DNA of 58,159 bases, taken from assembly GCA_028577615.1 (NCBI GenBank), contig JAJSDU010000007.1:32334-90492 (forward strand), given 5' to 3'. Below are positions 17,237-28,114 of this stretch, in pieces. Under the pieces are notes generated by a model. It was not told the DNA's origin, ran no database searches, and worked only from the letters and a program-made list of their open reading frames with translations. A program made the translations under genes and the position numbers. This DNA is from Nitrosomonas sp. (lineage in GTDB: Bacteria; Pseudomonadota; Gammaproteobacteria; Burkholderiales; Nitrosomonadaceae). Within the stretch, counting starts at the first letter, position 1. The number at the start of each line of letters is the position of its first letter.

Positions 17237-17744
17237 GATTTTCTCCTTTTCCTTTCTGTGGAGCTCAATGTAATATCTGTTGATAAAACGCACTGGCAGC
17301 GGCAGTGGGAAAATAACAAAGCTGAACATTCTTCGACACCACGCTTTATCCGTCACCCAATAAACAGATAACAGACCGCAAGCCCGCTCACCGGTATCTT
17401 CACCTACTCAAGGTTAAAAATAGTTCTGATTCTTATCATTATTATTGTTTTGTTGAAATTATCAGGAATTCAATTTTCCTGTCAAACAAAATATCCGGAT
17501 ATTTTTTGTCCGGTGCCGTCAATACATTATTTTTTACGCATCGTGCAGCATTGTTTGTAAAAACAACGCGCAGGTTTCTCAAAATCACATATCCACCAGT
17601 CATGACACGCAGAAGTCTTTTTCTTTTTTCGGAATCGTAAGACAATTCCAGTATTCCGGCATCACTGTTCATCGAAAAAATACTGAATAGCGATTGCTTC
17701 GGCGGAATCGAATATCTCCAATGAATAATCAGGTCGGCAATTCA
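17237..17744. other. intergenic region between DUF1428 and mutS
   Basis: About 500 bases holding the divergent promoters of the two genes. A Fur-like stretch near 17425-17443 matches 13 of 19 consensus positions but is far from both starts. A 76-codon minus-strand frame (17442-17672) is unrecognised and is not called. Confidence 0.5.
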
Positions 17745-20339
17745 ATGAAAAATGAAACACCTCATACCCCCATGATGCAACAGTACCTGGGCATTAAGGC
17801 GCAGTATAACGATATGCTGTTGTTTTACCGCATGGGAGATTTTTATGAATTATTTTATGAAGATGCTGAAAAAGCAGCTACCTTGCTCGATATCACGCTG
17901 ACACGACGCGGCGTCTCTGCCGGAGAACCCATCAAAATGGCGGGAGTGCCCTATCATGCGGCTGAGCAGTACCTGGCCAAACTGGTCAAACTGGGTGAGT
18001 CAGTCGCAATCTGCGAGCAGGTTGGCGATCCGGCAACGAGCAAGGGGCCGGTGGCGCGCAAAGTTACACGTATTGTCACGCCCGGCACGCTGACCGATGC
18101 CGCGTTGATGGAAGACAAGCGCGATTGCATTCTGCTGGCGTTATATGCACAGGGTTCAATACTTGGATTGGCATGGCTTAATCTGGCGGCGGGACAGCTG
18201 CGATTGATGCAAACATCGCCCGACCAGCTCATCAGTGAGCTGGAACGGCTGCAACCCTCTGAAATCCTGGCGCCTGAAGCCTGCCAGTCAGTGCATGGTC
18301 TGGCGGAACATTGGATCATAAAGCACCTGCCGCCCTGGCAGTTTGATCAAAAAAATGCGATTCTTAGCTTGACCCGGCATTTTAATACACAGGATCTTTC
18401 CGGTTTTGGTTGCGACGATTTGCCGACCGCATTAAGCGCGGCCAATGCATTGCTGGAATATACCCGCCTGACTCAAGGCAGTGCCGCAATTCATGTAACG
18501 TCCTTACAATCTGAACATGATAGTGCGTATGTGCGCATGAATGCAGCCACACGCCGCAACCTGGAGATATCAGAGACCATACGTGGAGAACGTGCGCCGA
18601 CGCTGTTTTCCTTGCTGGATACCTGTTCCACCAGTATGGGCAGCCGTCTGATGCAATTCTGGCTTCACCATCCGCTGCGGGATTTGCCCGTTATTCGACA
18701 GCGGCTGGATAGCGTGGCCAGTCTGATTACACGCAATATTTATATCGCGGCGCATGAATGTTTGAAACATGTCGCCGACATTGAACGCATCACCGCGCGC
18801 ATTGCACTGAAATCGGCGCGCCCCAGAGATTTATCCGGTCTGCGCGACAGCCTGAAGCAACTGCCTGGTGTGATCAATGCACTCAGTGAATGCACTGCGC
18901 ATAGGATCGTGCACCTGACACAGGCTATTCAACCGGAACCGGAATTAGTCGATTTGCTCGAAAAAGCCATTCAACCCGAGCCTGGCGCCGTACTGCGCGA
19001 AGGCAATGTCATCGCAGATGGCTACGACAGTGAATTAGATGAGTTACGGACTTTACAGAATAACTGCGGCGCATTTCTGCTGCAACTCGAAGCGCAGGAA
19101 AAAGCGCGTACAGGAATCCCCAATTTAAAAGTGGAATACAATCGCGTGCACGGTTTTTATATCGAGGTCACGCATGCGCACAGCGATAAAATACCTGAAA
19201 ATTACCGCCGCCGACAAACACTGAAAAGCGCCGAGCGCTATATCACACCCGAGCTTAAAGTTTTTGAAGATAAAGCCCTGGCTGCGCAGGACAGAGCCTT
19301 ATCACGTGAAAAATACCTGTACGATGACTTGCTCGACAAGCTGTCAGGGTACGTACAGAATCTGCAAGAGATCGCTACCGGAGTGGCTGAAATCGATGTG
19401 CTGAGCACCTTTGCAGAACGCGCGCAATCGCTGGACTATACTGCACCGGTGCTGTCGCAAGAAAATGTCATTGATATTGAAGAAGGCCGTCACCCCGTCG
19501 TTGAGCGCCAGGTGGAGCACTATATTCCCAATGACGTGCAACTCGGCCAGCACCACTACAGCAAATGCCAGATGCTGATGATCACCGGACCTAACATGGG
19601 CGGCAAATCAACCTATATGCGACAAACGGCGCTGATTGCATTACTGGCGCATTGCGGCAGCTTCGTACCTGCGGCAAAAGCACATATTGGTATTCTTGAT
19701 CAGATTTTTACCCGTATCGGCGCATCGGATGATCTAGCCGGCGGACGCTCCACTTTTATGGTGGAAATGACGGAAGCGGCCAACATTCTGCATAATGCGA
19801 CCGCACACAGCCTTGTACTCATGGATGAAATCGGTCGCGGCACATCGACTTTTGACGGACTCGCGCTTGCTTTCGCCATTGCGCGTTATCTGTTGACCAG
19901 GAATCAGAGTTGTACGCTTTTTGCCACGCACTATTTTGAATTAACAACGCTCGCGACGGAATTCAAGCAAATTCGGAACGTACATCTGGACGCTGTGGAG
20001 CATAAGAATCATATCGTTTTTCTGCACAAAGTCGCCGCAGGCCCGGCAAGCCGGAGCTATGGCCTGCAGGTTGCCGCTTTGGCCGGAGTGCCTGGCGCCG
20101 CCATTCGAATCGCAAAAAAGCACCTCTCAGCATTGGAGACCAGTAGCCCGGACAAGCAACCGCAATTGGATCTTTTTTTTGATGATAGCGCCACAGACGA
20201 GCATCACATTTCAACCGAAGCCTTCATTGAAAATGCTGTTATGACTCTGCTGCGAACCATTTCACCCGATGAATTGACGCCAAGACAAGCACTTGAACAG
20301 CTTTATCACCTCAAACAGATGCTCAATGAGCAACAGTAG
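17745..20339 (+). CDS. mutS: DNA mismatch repair protein MutS
   Basis: About 864 residues, the normal size of MutS, which binds mismatches and, with MutL, starts repair. The N-terminal mismatch-contact motif [11 protein letters not shown] is intact. The C-terminal ATPase has Walker A (G-P-N-M-G-G-K-S-T), Walker B ([10 protein letters not shown]) and the ATHYFEL motif. The start at 17745 puts H-T-P-M-M-Q-Q-Y a few residues from the N-terminus, as in other MutS; 17721 (ATG) and 17694 (TTG) are in-frame alternatives, none with a strong ribosome site. It stands alone and converges with the SlyD-type gene. Confidence 0.95.
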   Translation: MKNETPHTPMMQQYLGIKAQYNDMLLFYRMGDFYELFYEDAEKAATLLDITLTRRGVSAGEPIKMAGVPYHAAEQYLAKLVKLGESVAICEQVGDPATSKGPVARKVTRIVTPGTLTDAALMEDKRDCILLALYAQGSILGLAWLNLAAGQLRLMQTSPDQLISELERLQPSEILAPEACQSVHGLAEHWIIKHLPPWQFDQKNAILSLTRHFNTQDLSGFGCDDLPTALSAANALLEYTRLTQGSAAIHVTSLQSEHDSAYVRMNAATRRNLEISETIRGERAPTLFSLLDTCSTSMGSRLMQFWLHHPLRDLPVIRQRLDSVASLITRNIYIAAHECLKHVADIERITARIALKSARPRDLSGLRDSLKQLPGVINALSECTAHRIVHLTQAIQPEPELVDLLEKAIQPEPGAVLREGNVIADGYDSELDELRTLQNNCGAFLLQLEAQEKARTGIPNLKVEYNRVHGFYIEVTHAHSDKIPENYRRRQTLKSAERYITPELKVFEDKALAAQDRALSREKYLYDDLLDKLSGYVQNLQEIATGVAEIDVLSTFAERAQSLDYTAPVLSQENVIDIEEGRHPVVERQVEHYIPNDVQLGQHHYSKCQMLMITGPNMGGKSTYMRQTALIALLAHCGSFVPAAKAHIGILDQIFTRIGASDDLAGGRSTFMVEMTEAANILHNATAHSLVLMDEIGRGTSTFDGLALAFAIARYLLTRNQSCTLFATHYFELTTLATEFKQIRNVHLDAVEHKNHIVFLHKVAAGPASRSYGLQVAALAGVPGAAIRIAKKHLSALETSSPDKQPQLDLFFDDSATDEHHISTEAFIENAVMTLLRTISPDELTPRQALEQLYHLKQMLNEQQ

Positions 20340-20369
20340 AAAAGTATGGAGCACTCTCCCAGCAGTCTG

Positions 20370-20849
20370 TCAATGCGCGTGTCCATTCGGACCATGAGCA
20401 TGCTGATGCGCGATTTCTTCCGCTGTTGCCGGACGTATGTCAATCACCGTGCAGGAGAAATTAAGCTTCATTCCTGCTAAAGGATGATTACCATCAACAA
20501 CCACCTTATCATCCTCAATATCGGTTACCGTATAGATAATAAAATCTTCCGAATCTTCAGGAGCACCCTCGAAGCGCATGCCGACACTGACATTATCAGG
20601 GAATGCGCTGCGCGGCTCAATATGAATCAGACTGCCGTCATACTCACCAAAGGTATTTTCCGGTTCCATTGAAACAGTGCAGGAGAAACCCACTTCCTTA
20701 TGATGCAATGCTTCTTCCACCAGAGGAAAAATACCATCGTAACCACCATGCAGATAACTGATCGGTTCATCGGTTTTTTCAATGACATTCCCGGATGTAT
20801 CTGATAATTCGTAATGTAACGAAACAACGGTATTTTTTTCTATTAACAT
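20370..20849 (-). CDS. slyD: FKBP-type peptidyl-prolyl isomerase, SlyD-like
   Basis: About 159 residues. It has an FKBP core split by an insert-in-flap (IF) domain, as in SlyD: V-S-L-H-Y-E-L at the start, G-G-Y-D-G-I-F, the F-G-E-Y-D-G segment, then G-N-H-P-L-A-G at the end of the flap. It ends in a short histidine-rich tail (H-Q-H-A-H-G-P-N-G-H-A-H), shorter than the E. coli metal-binding tail but capable of binding nickel or similar. SlyD combines prolyl isomerase and chaperone activity and helps nickel enzymes mature. The ATG at 20849 is preferred over an upstream TTG. It stands alone on this strand. Confidence 0.88.
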   Translation of the reverse strand: MLIEKNTVVSLHYELSDTSGNVIEKTDEPISYLHGGYDGIFPLVEEALHHKEVGFSCTVSMEPENTFGEYDGSLIHIEPRSAFPDNVSVGMRFEGAPEDSEDFIIYTVTDIEDDKVVVDGNHPLAGMKLNFSCTVIDIRPATAEEIAHQHAHGPNGHAH

Positions 20850-20907
20850 ATGTTTATTCAATCCAAGTAAGAAGTTTAAATATTTGAATACTGCCTGAGA
20901 AAGATTA

Positions 20908-21354
20908 TCACGTATCCAACACCGCTATCGCAACAGTCACCAATCCGATAACCAGATTTAATCCGATCAGCACCCTGATCTGCAACAATGCAATGCCTGC
21001 CGATTGCCATTCCTCCGCCGCTACATAGCGTTTGAACTTACGATACGCTGTAAAAAAAACATGGAGAAAAATGAGTACCATCATTATGCCCAAAGCAGCC
21101 ATTAGATAGACGTTAAACGATAGCTTTCCCAATCCACCCGACTCGGCGATCATATGAAAGCCGCTCGCGAGAATGATCGTGATTGACAACCACACCCAGT
21201 GAAAGAAATTGCCAAAAATCGCTTGCCAGAATTTGAACATCTCCGGCAATTGCAACTGTTGATTCACCACGGGACGCAATACCATATAGGCAAAAAACAT
21301 GCCCCCCACCCAAATGACGACACCTAGCAGGTGCAAAACTTTCAGGATTTCCAT
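20908..21354 (-). CDS. CopD-like small integral membrane protein
   Basis: A 148-residue protein with four predicted membrane helices (about 5-25, 45-65, 78-100, 120-145). The first carries H-L-L-G-V-V-I-W-V-G-G-M, and later R and H residues fit CopD-domain proteins, which are linked to copper handling or to heme- and quinone-like roles. The function here is not established. The start at 21354 is set by a good ribosome site (AAGGAA). It follows rnhB by 30 bases on the same strand and may be the last gene of the long cluster. Confidence 0.75.
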   Translation of the reverse strand: MEILKVLHLLGVVIWVGGMFFAYMVLRPVVNQQLQLPEMFKFWQAIFGNFFHWVWLSITIILASGFHMIAESGGLGKLSFNVYLMAALGIMMVLIFLHVFFTAYRKFKRYVAAEEWQSAGIALLQIRVLIGLNLVIGLVTVAIAVLDT

Positions 21355-21384
21355 ACTGATTCCTTCGCACAAAATTCTGATAAT

Positions 21385-21960
21385 TCAATCATTGATGTTT
21401 CTAATCGCTTTCACGGGAGAAAAGCTTTGCCGATGTATTTCTGTGGCGCCATATTGTTCAAGCGCCGCGATATGTTCTTTTGTAGGATATCCCTTATGCC
21501 GGTCAAATCCATACTGCGGAAAAAGCAAATGGTGCTCCATCATTTCCGCATCGCGCGCAGTCTTTGCCAGAATTGACGCCGCAGCAATCTCCGCAATCAA
21601 AACGTCGCCTTTTATAACGGTAGTTACCGGAATCCTGATCTTTGGCGCATGACTGCCATCAATTAAAATACTGTCCGGAATCACCGGCAGCTGCGCAATG
21701 GCTCTTTTCATCGCCAGCAGCGTTGCCTGCAGGATATTCAGCCGGTCGATTTCCGTCACCGAAGCTGACGCCACAGCCCAGGCCAGAGCACGTTCCTTGA
21801 TCAGTACAGCAAGATAATCACGTTTTCTTTCGCTTAATTGCTTGGAATCCGCCAATCCGGCAATGCCATGTTCCGGACCTAAAATAACGCATGCCGCAAA
21901 AACAGGACCGGCAAGCGGACCGCGGCCTGCCTCATCAACGCCAGCGATTAATCGGCTCAC
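21385..21960 (-). CDS. rnhB: ribonuclease HII
   Basis: A 191-residue enzyme that removes ribonucleotides and RNA primers from DNA. The catalytic set is visible: G-V-D-E-A-G-R-G-P near residue 7, then D-S-K-Q-L-S, I-D-G-S-H and the later K-T-A-R-D. The family length is normal. It starts with GTG (21960), since no in-frame ATG fits. In betaproteobacteria rnhB usually ends the fabZ-lpxA-lpxB run; here it follows fabZ directly with a 46-base gap, lpxA and lpxB being absent. Confidence 0.95.
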   Translation of the reverse strand: MSRLIAGVDEAGRGPLAGPVFAACVILGPEHGIAGLADSKQLSERKRDYLAVLIKERALAWAVASASVTEIDRLNILQATLLAMKRAIAQLPVIPDSILIDGSHAPKIRIPVTTVIKGDVLIAEIAAASILAKTARDAEMMEHHLLFPQYGFDRHKGYPTKEHIAALEQYGATEIHRQSFSPVKAIRNIND

Positions 21961-22006
21961 TTTGCAAGCTGATTAAAACTTTGCTTTCGCTGTATCCGGC
22001 AAACGG

Positions 22007-22441
22007 CTACACGCCTCTGGCCGTGCACATCAGCTTAGCTTCCGTGACCAGCTGATCGTCGACCTCTGCCCGAACTGAATATTTCCACAGCCCTTTTATC
22101 TGACGATCAATGGTGGCTTTGAGAATCAGCTGATCTCCGGCCGTTACCGGTTTTTTGAAACGCACGCCATCAATGCCAACAAAATAATAAACCGAATCCT
22201 CCTTGCGGGTATTTTCTTCTGTTTTCAGTGTCAGCAATGCCGCAGCCTGTGCCAGTGCTTCAACAATCAGCACACCCGGCATCACCGGATGATGCGGAAA
22301 ATGTCCCGCAAAAAAGGGTTCGTTAATCGATACGTTTTTTAACGCAACAATACTTTTTCCGGCGTCGATGGAAATAACTCTGTCCACTAGCAACAATGGA
22401 TAGCGATGCGGCAAGTATTTAAGAATTTCATGAATATTCAT
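22007..22441 (-). CDS. fabZ: 3-hydroxyacyl-ACP dehydratase FabZ
   Basis: A 144-residue hotdog-fold enzyme that dehydrates 3-hydroxyacyl-ACP in fatty acid synthesis. The catalytic helix context is clear: [12 protein letters not shown] near the start, then [12 protein letters not shown] (His and later Glu in V-E-A-L-A-Q). The ribosome site AAAGGAA lies 8 bases before the ATG. It sits 34 bases after skp, where lpxD is normally found, so the lipid A genes have been lost from this location or moved. Confidence 0.95.
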   Translation of the reverse strand: MNIHEILKYLPHRYPLLLVDRVISIDAGKSIVALKNVSINEPFFAGHFPHHPVMPGVLIVEALAQAAALLTLKTEENTRKEDSVYYFVGIDGVRFKKPVTAGDQLILKATIDRQIKGLWKYSVRAEVDDQLVTEAKLMCTARGV

Positions 22442-22475
22442 CTGTAATTTCCTTTACTGATTCAGATTTCAAGAA

Positions 22476-23036
22476 TCATTGTGAGGCAGCGCGGCCATTC
22501 AATACCTCAATCACCTGATCGGTGATGTCGATACGTTGACTGCGGTATACTGAATCCTGCAACTGCAGAATAAGGTCATAGCGTTCCTTTTCAGCAATCT
22601 GCTGAATCGCTTTATCAATCAAATTGAGAATAACGCCATACTCTTCATTTTGACGCGCAGTCAAATCTTCACGCATCTGGCGTTGCGCCCGCTGATAAGT
22701 GCGGCTCAGATTGGCGAGCTCGCGCTCCAGTTCAAGCCGGTCAGTGTCACTCATGGCTGCACCTTTCTTTTCCAGCCTGTCCTGCATCACCCTGGCCTGC
22801 TCGGCCATTTCCTTTATTTCAGCATCCCTCGGGAGAAATTCCTGGTCGATTTTTTTGTGCGCGGCCAGCGCAGGTTGTGATTCACGCAGAATTTTTTCGG
22901 TATTGACAACCCCTATTTTGATACTGTTGCCGGCATAAACAATACCGGATTCTGGCAACACCGCCAGGATAAGCGGTATCAAAAAAACATATCGCCACAG
23001 GAAATTCAAGTGCAACAGATGTCTCCGGCTGATCAT
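22476..23036 (-). CDS. skp: periplasmic chaperone Skp (OmpH)
   Basis: About 186 residues. A long N-terminal signal sequence (about 1-37, ending V-Y-A) leads into K-I-G-V-V-N-T-E-K-I-L, the beginning of the OmpH domain, followed by a long charged coiled-coil (about 65-140) that forms the tentacles of the trimer. Skp holds unfolded outer membrane proteins between the Sec and Bam machineries. It is translated directly after bamA, which fits a shared job. The start codon could be the ATG at 23036 or the GTG just before it (23039). Confidence 0.9.
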   Translation of the reverse strand: MISRRHLLHLNFLWRYVFLIPLILAVLPESGIVYAGNSIKIGVVNTEKILRESQPALAAHKKIDQEFLPRDAEIKEMAEQARVMQDRLEKKGAAMSDTDRLELERELANLSRTYQRAQRQMREDLTARQNEEYGVILNLIDKAIQQIAEKERYDLILQLQDSVYRSQRIDITDQVIEVLNGRAASQ

Positions 23037-23044
23037 CACGAGAA

Positions 23045-25372
23045 TCAGAACTGCTGCCCAAAAAGAAACTGAAATACCTGTATATTATCTTCCGGTTTCT
23101 CATTCAGCGGTTTGGCCAAACTGACTTTCAGTGGCCCCATCGGCGATATCCAGGTCACTGAAATACCCGCGGAATAGCGCATCAGGTCTGAAAACCCTCT
23201 TTCGACAAGCACGCCATTTTCATCATACTTTGCTTTGAATCGATCAAATACCGTACCCGCGTCGACAAAAGCGCCCAGACGGATTGAACGATCGTCTTTC
23301 ATGAGCGGCATGGGAAACAGCAACTCAAGATTGGCTACAACGCGTTTGCTGGCGCCTACCGAAAAAGTTCTGTCCGAGTTCGGGATACTCTCTCTTGGGC
23401 CGAGCGAATTCAGGTCATACCCGCGTATTGAATTATTGCCGCCGGCAAAAAAGTTCTTGAAGAAAGGCAAAGGCTTTCCAGCATAGCCATCTCCAACACC
23501 AAATTCCGTATTCAGAAATAACGTGAACATCTGAGAGAGCGGGAAATACGTTCTCTGGTTATAGCTGACTTTATAATAATTCAGATCGGCGCCTGGAACG
23601 CTGGCTTCGGCAAACAAACGGTGCGTAGTGCCTGAAGTGGTATAAATGGCGCTATCGCGCCTGTCTCTCGCCCAGCTCACCGTAACCGGCAGGTTATATG
23701 TAGTGCTGCCAAATTGCTCGACAAACCGGACAGTGCGCGGCAAGCTGTCTGCAAAAGTATCTATACTGGTTTGTTCAGCGCCCGCACTGAACGCGACGAT
23801 ATCATTCTCGGCAATGGGAATACCAAAGCGCATAACGGCACCCGTGGTTCTCGTCCTGAATGCATTAACCCTGGATAAACGCGAGGTATTCAGGTCTCTT
23901 CGGAAAATATCGAATCCGAGGCTGACACCATTGACGGTGAAATACGGATTGGTAAATGATGCGGAAAGAACACGATTAATCCTGCCCGTATTGACTTGCA
24001 TACTGAAATGATTGCCCGTGCCAAAGATATTATCCTGTGAAATAGAGCCATTCAGTATTAACCCCTCGCGATCCGAGAATCCCGCGCCGAACATCACGGC
24101 ACCAGTCGGCTTCTCCGTTACCCGGACATTGACATCAACCTGGTCAGGTGCCTCGGGAACTGGCGGCGTCTCCACATCCACGCTGTTAAAAAAGAACAGG
24201 CGGTCAACACGTTGCCTGGAAAGATTGATTTTCGATGTAGAATGCCATGCGCCTTCCATCTGCCGGAATTCACGGCGAATTACTTCATCCTTTGTTCGGT
24301 CATTGCCGGAAATATTGATACGGCGTATGTAAACACGCCGTCCGGGATCGACGAAAAACGTGAATCCCGCCTGCAGATTCTCAGGATCAAGATCGGGAGC
24401 CGCGTTGACATTGGCGAACGCGTAGCCGTCATCCCCCAGACGATCAGTAATTAACTTGATGGATTCAGTCAGCTTCTCACGCGCGAACACATCGCCAGGT
24501 TGCAGCAATATCAGCTTTCTGAGCTCTTCCTCGGGCACCAGCAATTCACCGGCGAGCTTGATGTCGGATACAGTATATTGTTTCCCCTCGGAAATATTGA
24601 CGGTGATATAGATATCCTGCATGTCGGGTGTGATTGAAACCTGCGTGGATTCGATGCTGAATTCCAGATAGCCGCGATCCAGATAATAAGAACGCAGTGT
24701 TTCCAGATCTGCGGACAATTTCTGCTTGGAATACTGATCGTTCTTCGTAAACCAGGTCAGCAGGCCCGGTGTCGTCAGGACAAAAAGGCCGCGCAAGGTT
24801 TTGTCATCGAAGGTTTCATTGCCAACAAAGCTGATCTGCCTGATGCGCGCCGTCCTGCCTTCCTTGATATCAAAGTTGATCGCGACACGGTTGCGCTCCA
24901 AGGGTGTTGTCGTTGTCGTGATTTGAACAGCATATTTGCCAGTGCTGATATATTGCCTTTTCAGCTCCTGTTCAGCGCGGTCAAGCATGGAACGGCTGAA
25001 TATCCGGGATTCCGATAACCCGGCCTGCTTCAGGCCTTCCTTGAGTTTATCTTTTTCGAATGCCTTTGCGCCTGTGATGTTTATCTGCGCTATCGCCGGA
25101 CGCTCTTCAACCTGCACAATCAGCACACCATTCTCGGCCTTCAATTTGACATCCTTGAAAAAACCGGTTGCATACAGCGCCTTGACCGCTGCAGTCGCTT
25201 TTGTCGCATCAAGCGTATCACCAACCTTCACGGGCAGGTAACTGAACACTGTACCCGCCTCTGTCCGTTGAATTCCTTCAACACGGATATCGACAACCAC
25301 GAGCGACTCGTCCGCCAAGGCTGAAAATGCGCACAAAAAAATAGCCAGCGCAACAAGGAATTTGAAAGTCAT
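23045..25372 (-). CDS. bamA: outer membrane assembly factor BamA
   Basis: A 775-residue protein, the usual size. It has a signal peptide (cleavage about A-L-A, residue 20), then five POTRA domains (about 22-420) and a 16-strand barrel ending in F-L-F-G-Q-Q-F, with the C-terminal Phe. The barrel contains the conserved G-G-x-x-S-I-R-G-Y near residue 640 (loop 6 VRGF/Y motif). BamA folds and inserts outer membrane proteins with BamB-E. It lies 3 bases after rseP and 8 before skp, so these three envelope genes form one tight operon. Confidence 0.96.
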   Translation of the reverse strand: MTFKFLVALAIFLCAFSALADESLVVVDIRVEGIQRTEAGTVFSYLPVKVGDTLDATKATAAVKALYATGFFKDVKLKAENGVLIVQVEERPAIAQINITGAKAFEKDKLKEGLKQAGLSESRIFSRSMLDRAEQELKRQYISTGKYAVQITTTTTPLERNRVAINFDIKEGRTARIRQISFVGNETFDDKTLRGLFVLTTPGLLTWFTKNDQYSKQKLSADLETLRSYYLDRGYLEFSIESTQVSITPDMQDIYITVNISEGKQYTVSDIKLAGELLVPEEELRKLILLQPGDVFAREKLTESIKLITDRLGDDGYAFANVNAAPDLDPENLQAGFTFFVDPGRRVYIRRINISGNDRTKDEVIRREFRQMEGAWHSTSKINLSRQRVDRLFFFNSVDVETPPVPEAPDQVDVNVRVTEKPTGAVMFGAGFSDREGLILNGSISQDNIFGTGNHFSMQVNTGRINRVLSASFTNPYFTVNGVSLGFDIFRRDLNTSRLSRVNAFRTRTTGAVMRFGIPIAENDIVAFSAGAEQTSIDTFADSLPRTVRFVEQFGSTTYNLPVTVSWARDRRDSAIYTTSGTTHRLFAEASVPGADLNYYKVSYNQRTYFPLSQMFTLFLNTEFGVGDGYAGKPLPFFKNFFAGGNNSIRGYDLNSLGPRESIPNSDRTFSVGASKRVVANLELLFPMPLMKDDRSIRLGAFVDAGTVFDRFKAKYDENGVLVERGFSDLMRYSAGISVTWISPMGPLKVSLAKPLNEKPEDNIQVFQFLFGQQF

Positions 25373-25375
25373 TCT

Positions 25376-26743
25376 TTAACCAGTAGTAAGTCGGCTAATA
25401 TCGTTATAAATTGCGAATGTCATCAACGTAAACAACATGGCCAAGCCAACTCTCTGACCGATAATCATGACCTTTTCCGAAACCGGCGATCCTTTAACAA
25501 TCTCGATTGTATAATACATTAAATGCCCGCCATCCAGAACCGGGATGGGCAACAGATTCAGCACCGCCAAACTGACACTGATCAACGCCAGAAATGCAAG
25601 ATAGGAAACCAGTCCCATTTGCGCGGATTGTCCGGCGTAATCCGCGATGGATATTGGTCCGCTGACATTCTTCCAGGACACATCTCCAAAAATCATTTTG
25701 TACAGCATGCGTAGCGTCAGTGCCGTTGTTTCCCATGTTTTCTCCAGCGCTTTTCTGATCGCTTCATCGGCCGGATAGGTTACAACCACGCGCAGTGCGT
25801 CAAAAGCGGATTGATCAATTACGGGGGTAATGCCAATTCTGCCGATTGTACGGCCATGTTCGATTTCTGCCTGGGGAGTCACGCTCAATTCAATGATTTG
25901 TCCATGACGCAGAATCTCCAGAATCAGAATGCGGCCAGGATTTGACTGTATTTCCGGCACAAATTCCATCCAGCTGTTAACCGTTTTATCATTGACCGCC
26001 AGTATTTCATCGCCAGCCGCCAGTCCACCACGCGCGCCCGCGCCTCCGGGCGTTACTTCGGCAACAACAGGTTTAATTTCCGGCTGATAGGCGTTAAATC
26101 CTATTTTTCCAAGTACATCGCCTTCCAGTTCGTCGGGATGGATACCGCTCAAATCCAGTTGCCGCCAATTGATTTCGCCGCGCTGATTAATCGTTTCAAC
26201 CGCGACATCGGATGATTGATTAACGGCGTAGCGTAACAATGTCCAGCGAGCATCCTGCCAGCTTTCAACCGTCTCATTCTGGATCCTGACAATTGTTTCG
26301 CCTTTCTCAAATTTTGCCTGGGCTACCGGCGTATCAGGTACTGCAAGACCAATGACCGGTTTAACGCCTTCGACACCCAGGACAAACATCAGCCAGTACA
26401 TGACAATCGCCAGCAGAAAATTAGCCAGCGGACCCGCCGCGACAATGGCAAATCGCCGTCCGACAGGCTGCCGATTAAACGCCCGCGGCAATTCTTTTTC
26501 AGATACGCGGCCTTCGTTCTCATCGAGCATTTTGACGTAACCACCGAGAGGAATAGCCGCAACAACCCATTCCGTCTGATCCTTGCCAATACGCCTGCGG
26601 AATATTGGCTGGCCAAAGCCAACCGAAAATCTCAATACTTTGACCCCGTTCCAGCGGGCAACCAGATAGTGTCCGAATTCATGAAAAGTGATTAATATGC
26701 CCAAGGCAACAACAAAAGCGATCAGAGTAAAGAGTATTGACAT
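25376..26743 (-). CDS. rseP: site-2 intramembrane metalloprotease RseP
   Basis: A 455-residue membrane protease that completes release of the envelope-stress sigma factor by cutting RseA-type anti-sigma factors. The zinc site H-E-F-G-H is at residues 21-25 and the partner motif L-D-G-G-H has its Asp at about 404. Two PDZ domains occupy about 115-305. Four membrane helices fit the family. It precedes bamA by 3 bases. A 180-base gap separates it from dxr, with a hairpin just after dxr, so the envelope genes may also have their own promoter. Confidence 0.95.
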   Translation of the reverse strand: MSILFTLIAFVVALGILITFHEFGHYLVARWNGVKVLRFSVGFGQPIFRRRIGKDQTEWVVAAIPLGGYVKMLDENEGRVSEKELPRAFNRQPVGRRFAIVAAGPLANFLLAIVMYWLMFVLGVEGVKPVIGLAVPDTPVAQAKFEKGETIVRIQNETVESWQDARWTLLRYAVNQSSDVAVETINQRGEINWRQLDLSGIHPDELEGDVLGKIGFNAYQPEIKPVVAEVTPGGAGARGGLAAGDEILAVNDKTVNSWMEFVPEIQSNPGRILILEILRHGQIIELSVTPQAEIEHGRTIGRIGITPVIDQSAFDALRVVVTYPADEAIRKALEKTWETTALTLRMLYKMIFGDVSWKNVSGPISIADYAGQSAQMGLVSYLAFLALISVSLAVLNLLPIPVLDGGHLMYYTIEIVKGSPVSEKVMIIGQRVGLAMLFTLMTFAIYNDISRLTTG

Positions 26744-26847
26744 GTCTGTTCTGTATTACACGCGGAAAGGAGAGGCTTTTTTATTTCATTCATCAATCAG
26801 TCGAATTACTGGTAATCGATTTCGGTTGTGTTTACTTTTGTGCATGG

Positions 26848-26861
26848 CTGAGCATGCTCAG
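26848..26861. repeat. 14-bp perfect palindrome upstream of rseP
   Basis: CTGAGCATGCTCAG reads identically on both strands, about 105 bases upstream of the rseP start and inside the dxr-rseP gap. It could be an operator or a small hairpin. No regulator is identified. Confidence 0.5.
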
Positions 26862-26902
26862 GCTGTTATCTTACCATTAGAAAAAAAGCCGCAGCATGGA
26901 AA

Positions 26903-26918
26903 AGCGATAAAAATCGCT
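26903..26918 (-). terminator. short hairpin just downstream of dxr
   Basis: AGCGAT/ATCGCT stem with a 4-base loop, followed on the minus strand by TTTCC. It begins 6 bases after the dxr stop. The stem is short and the T-run weak, so this is at most a partial terminator or attenuator before rseP. Confidence 0.4.
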
Positions 26919-26923
26919 CTTGC

Positions 26924-28114
26924 CTAATTTAGTGCAGCAAGCCAGTCCCCTGCCGTTGCACGCGCGATGCTATCTGCTTCCAGCACATCGCTCAAAGAAT
27001 GTATTGCCTGCTGTTGCACATTCTGCATGACATGCTCAATCATAGCTGGAATAGCCGTGAAAGGCATCTTCTCGTCAAGAAACGATGCCACAGCTATTTC
27101 ATTCGCGGCATTGAGCACAGCAGGCATATTGTCTCCCATTTCAAGTGCCTGATAAGCCAGTCTCAAGCAGGGAAAGCGTTCAAAATCAGGCGGTTCAAAA
27201 TCCAGACGCCCAACTTCAAACATATCAAGTGACGTAACACCACTGTCAATTCTTTCGGGATAACCCATGGCATGTGCAATAGGTGTGCGCATATCCGGAT
27301 TACCCAGTTGCGCCAGAACTGAACCATCCACATACTCAACCATCGAATGGATTACGCTTTGCGGATGAATAACCACCTGAATATTTTCGGGTGGCGCGTT
27401 AAACAGCCAATGTGCCTCTATGACTTCAAGCCCCTTATTCATCATAGTTGCGGAATCCACCGATATTTTTCGTCCCATATCCCAATTCGGATGCGCACAG
27501 GCTTGTTCAGGTGTCACATGTACCAGCGAATCCCGCGACAGGGTTCTGAACGGACCGCCAGACGCAGTCAACAAAATGCGTCTGATGCCTTTTCCCGCTA
27601 GATTCCCATTAAAATCCTGCGGCAGCGACTGATGAATCGCATTATGTTCGCTGTCAATCGGTAATAATACAGCGTGATGTTTCTTGACCACATCCATAAA
27701 AATCCGGCCCGCCATCACCAGCGTCTCTTTATTGGCGAGCAATACAAGCTTGCCGGCTTGCGCAGCGGCAAATGTCGGTCGTATTCCCGCAGCGCCGACG
27801 ATGGCCGCCATGACTACGTCGACCTCGGGTAACGAAGCGACTTTTTCCAATGACTCCACGCCTGACAGCACAATCGTATCCAGCTTCGTCTGCCTGATTG
27901 CTTCTTTCAGTTGCTGCGCGGATGCGTGATCCAGCATCACAGCAAATTGCGGTTTAAACTGGTTGCATTGCGCGAGCATTTTCTTGACATTATTATTGGC
28001 AGTCAGCGCAAGAACCTTGAAACGATCAGGATGGCGCTGGACAACATCCAGCGTGCTGTCACCGATACTGCCGGTTGATCCCAGAACAGTCAAATGGCGG
28101 ATAGTATTATTCAT
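26924..28114 (-). CDS. dxr: 1-deoxy-D-xylulose 5-phosphate reductoisomerase
   Basis: A 396-residue enzyme that converts DXP to MEP with NADPH, the committed step of the non-mevalonate isoprenoid pathway. The N-terminal NADPH-binding G-S-T-G-S-I-G is at about residues 12-18; the metal and substrate motifs ([25 protein letters not shown]) are all present. It supplies precursors for UppS two genes upstream. Its ATG overlaps the cdsA stop by 4 bases. Confidence 0.96.
   Translation of the reverse strand: MNNTIRHLTVLGSTGSIGDSTLDVVQRHPDRFKVLALTANNNVKKMLAQCNQFKPQFAVMLDHASAQQLKEAIRQTKLDTIVLSGVESLEKVASLPEVDVVMAAIVGAAGIRPTFAAAQAGKLVLLANKETLVMAGRIFMDVVKKHHAVLLPIDSEHNAIHQSLPQDFNGNLAGKGIRRILLTASGGPFRTLSRDSLVHVTPEQACAHPNWDMGRKISVDSATMMNKGLEVIEAHWLFNAPPENIQVVIHPQSVIHSMVEYVDGSVLAQLGNPDMRTPIAHAMGYPERIDSGVTSLDMFEVGRLDFEPPDFERFPCLRLAYQALEMGDNMPAVLNAANEIAVASFLDEKMPFTAIPAMIEHVMQNVQQQAIHSLSDVLEADSIARATAGDWLAALN

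Noticed and set aside
17442-17672. 76-codon minus-strand frame before mutS
   Set aside because: Unrecognised translation; partly overlaps a Fur-like AT-rich stretch; no ribosome site.
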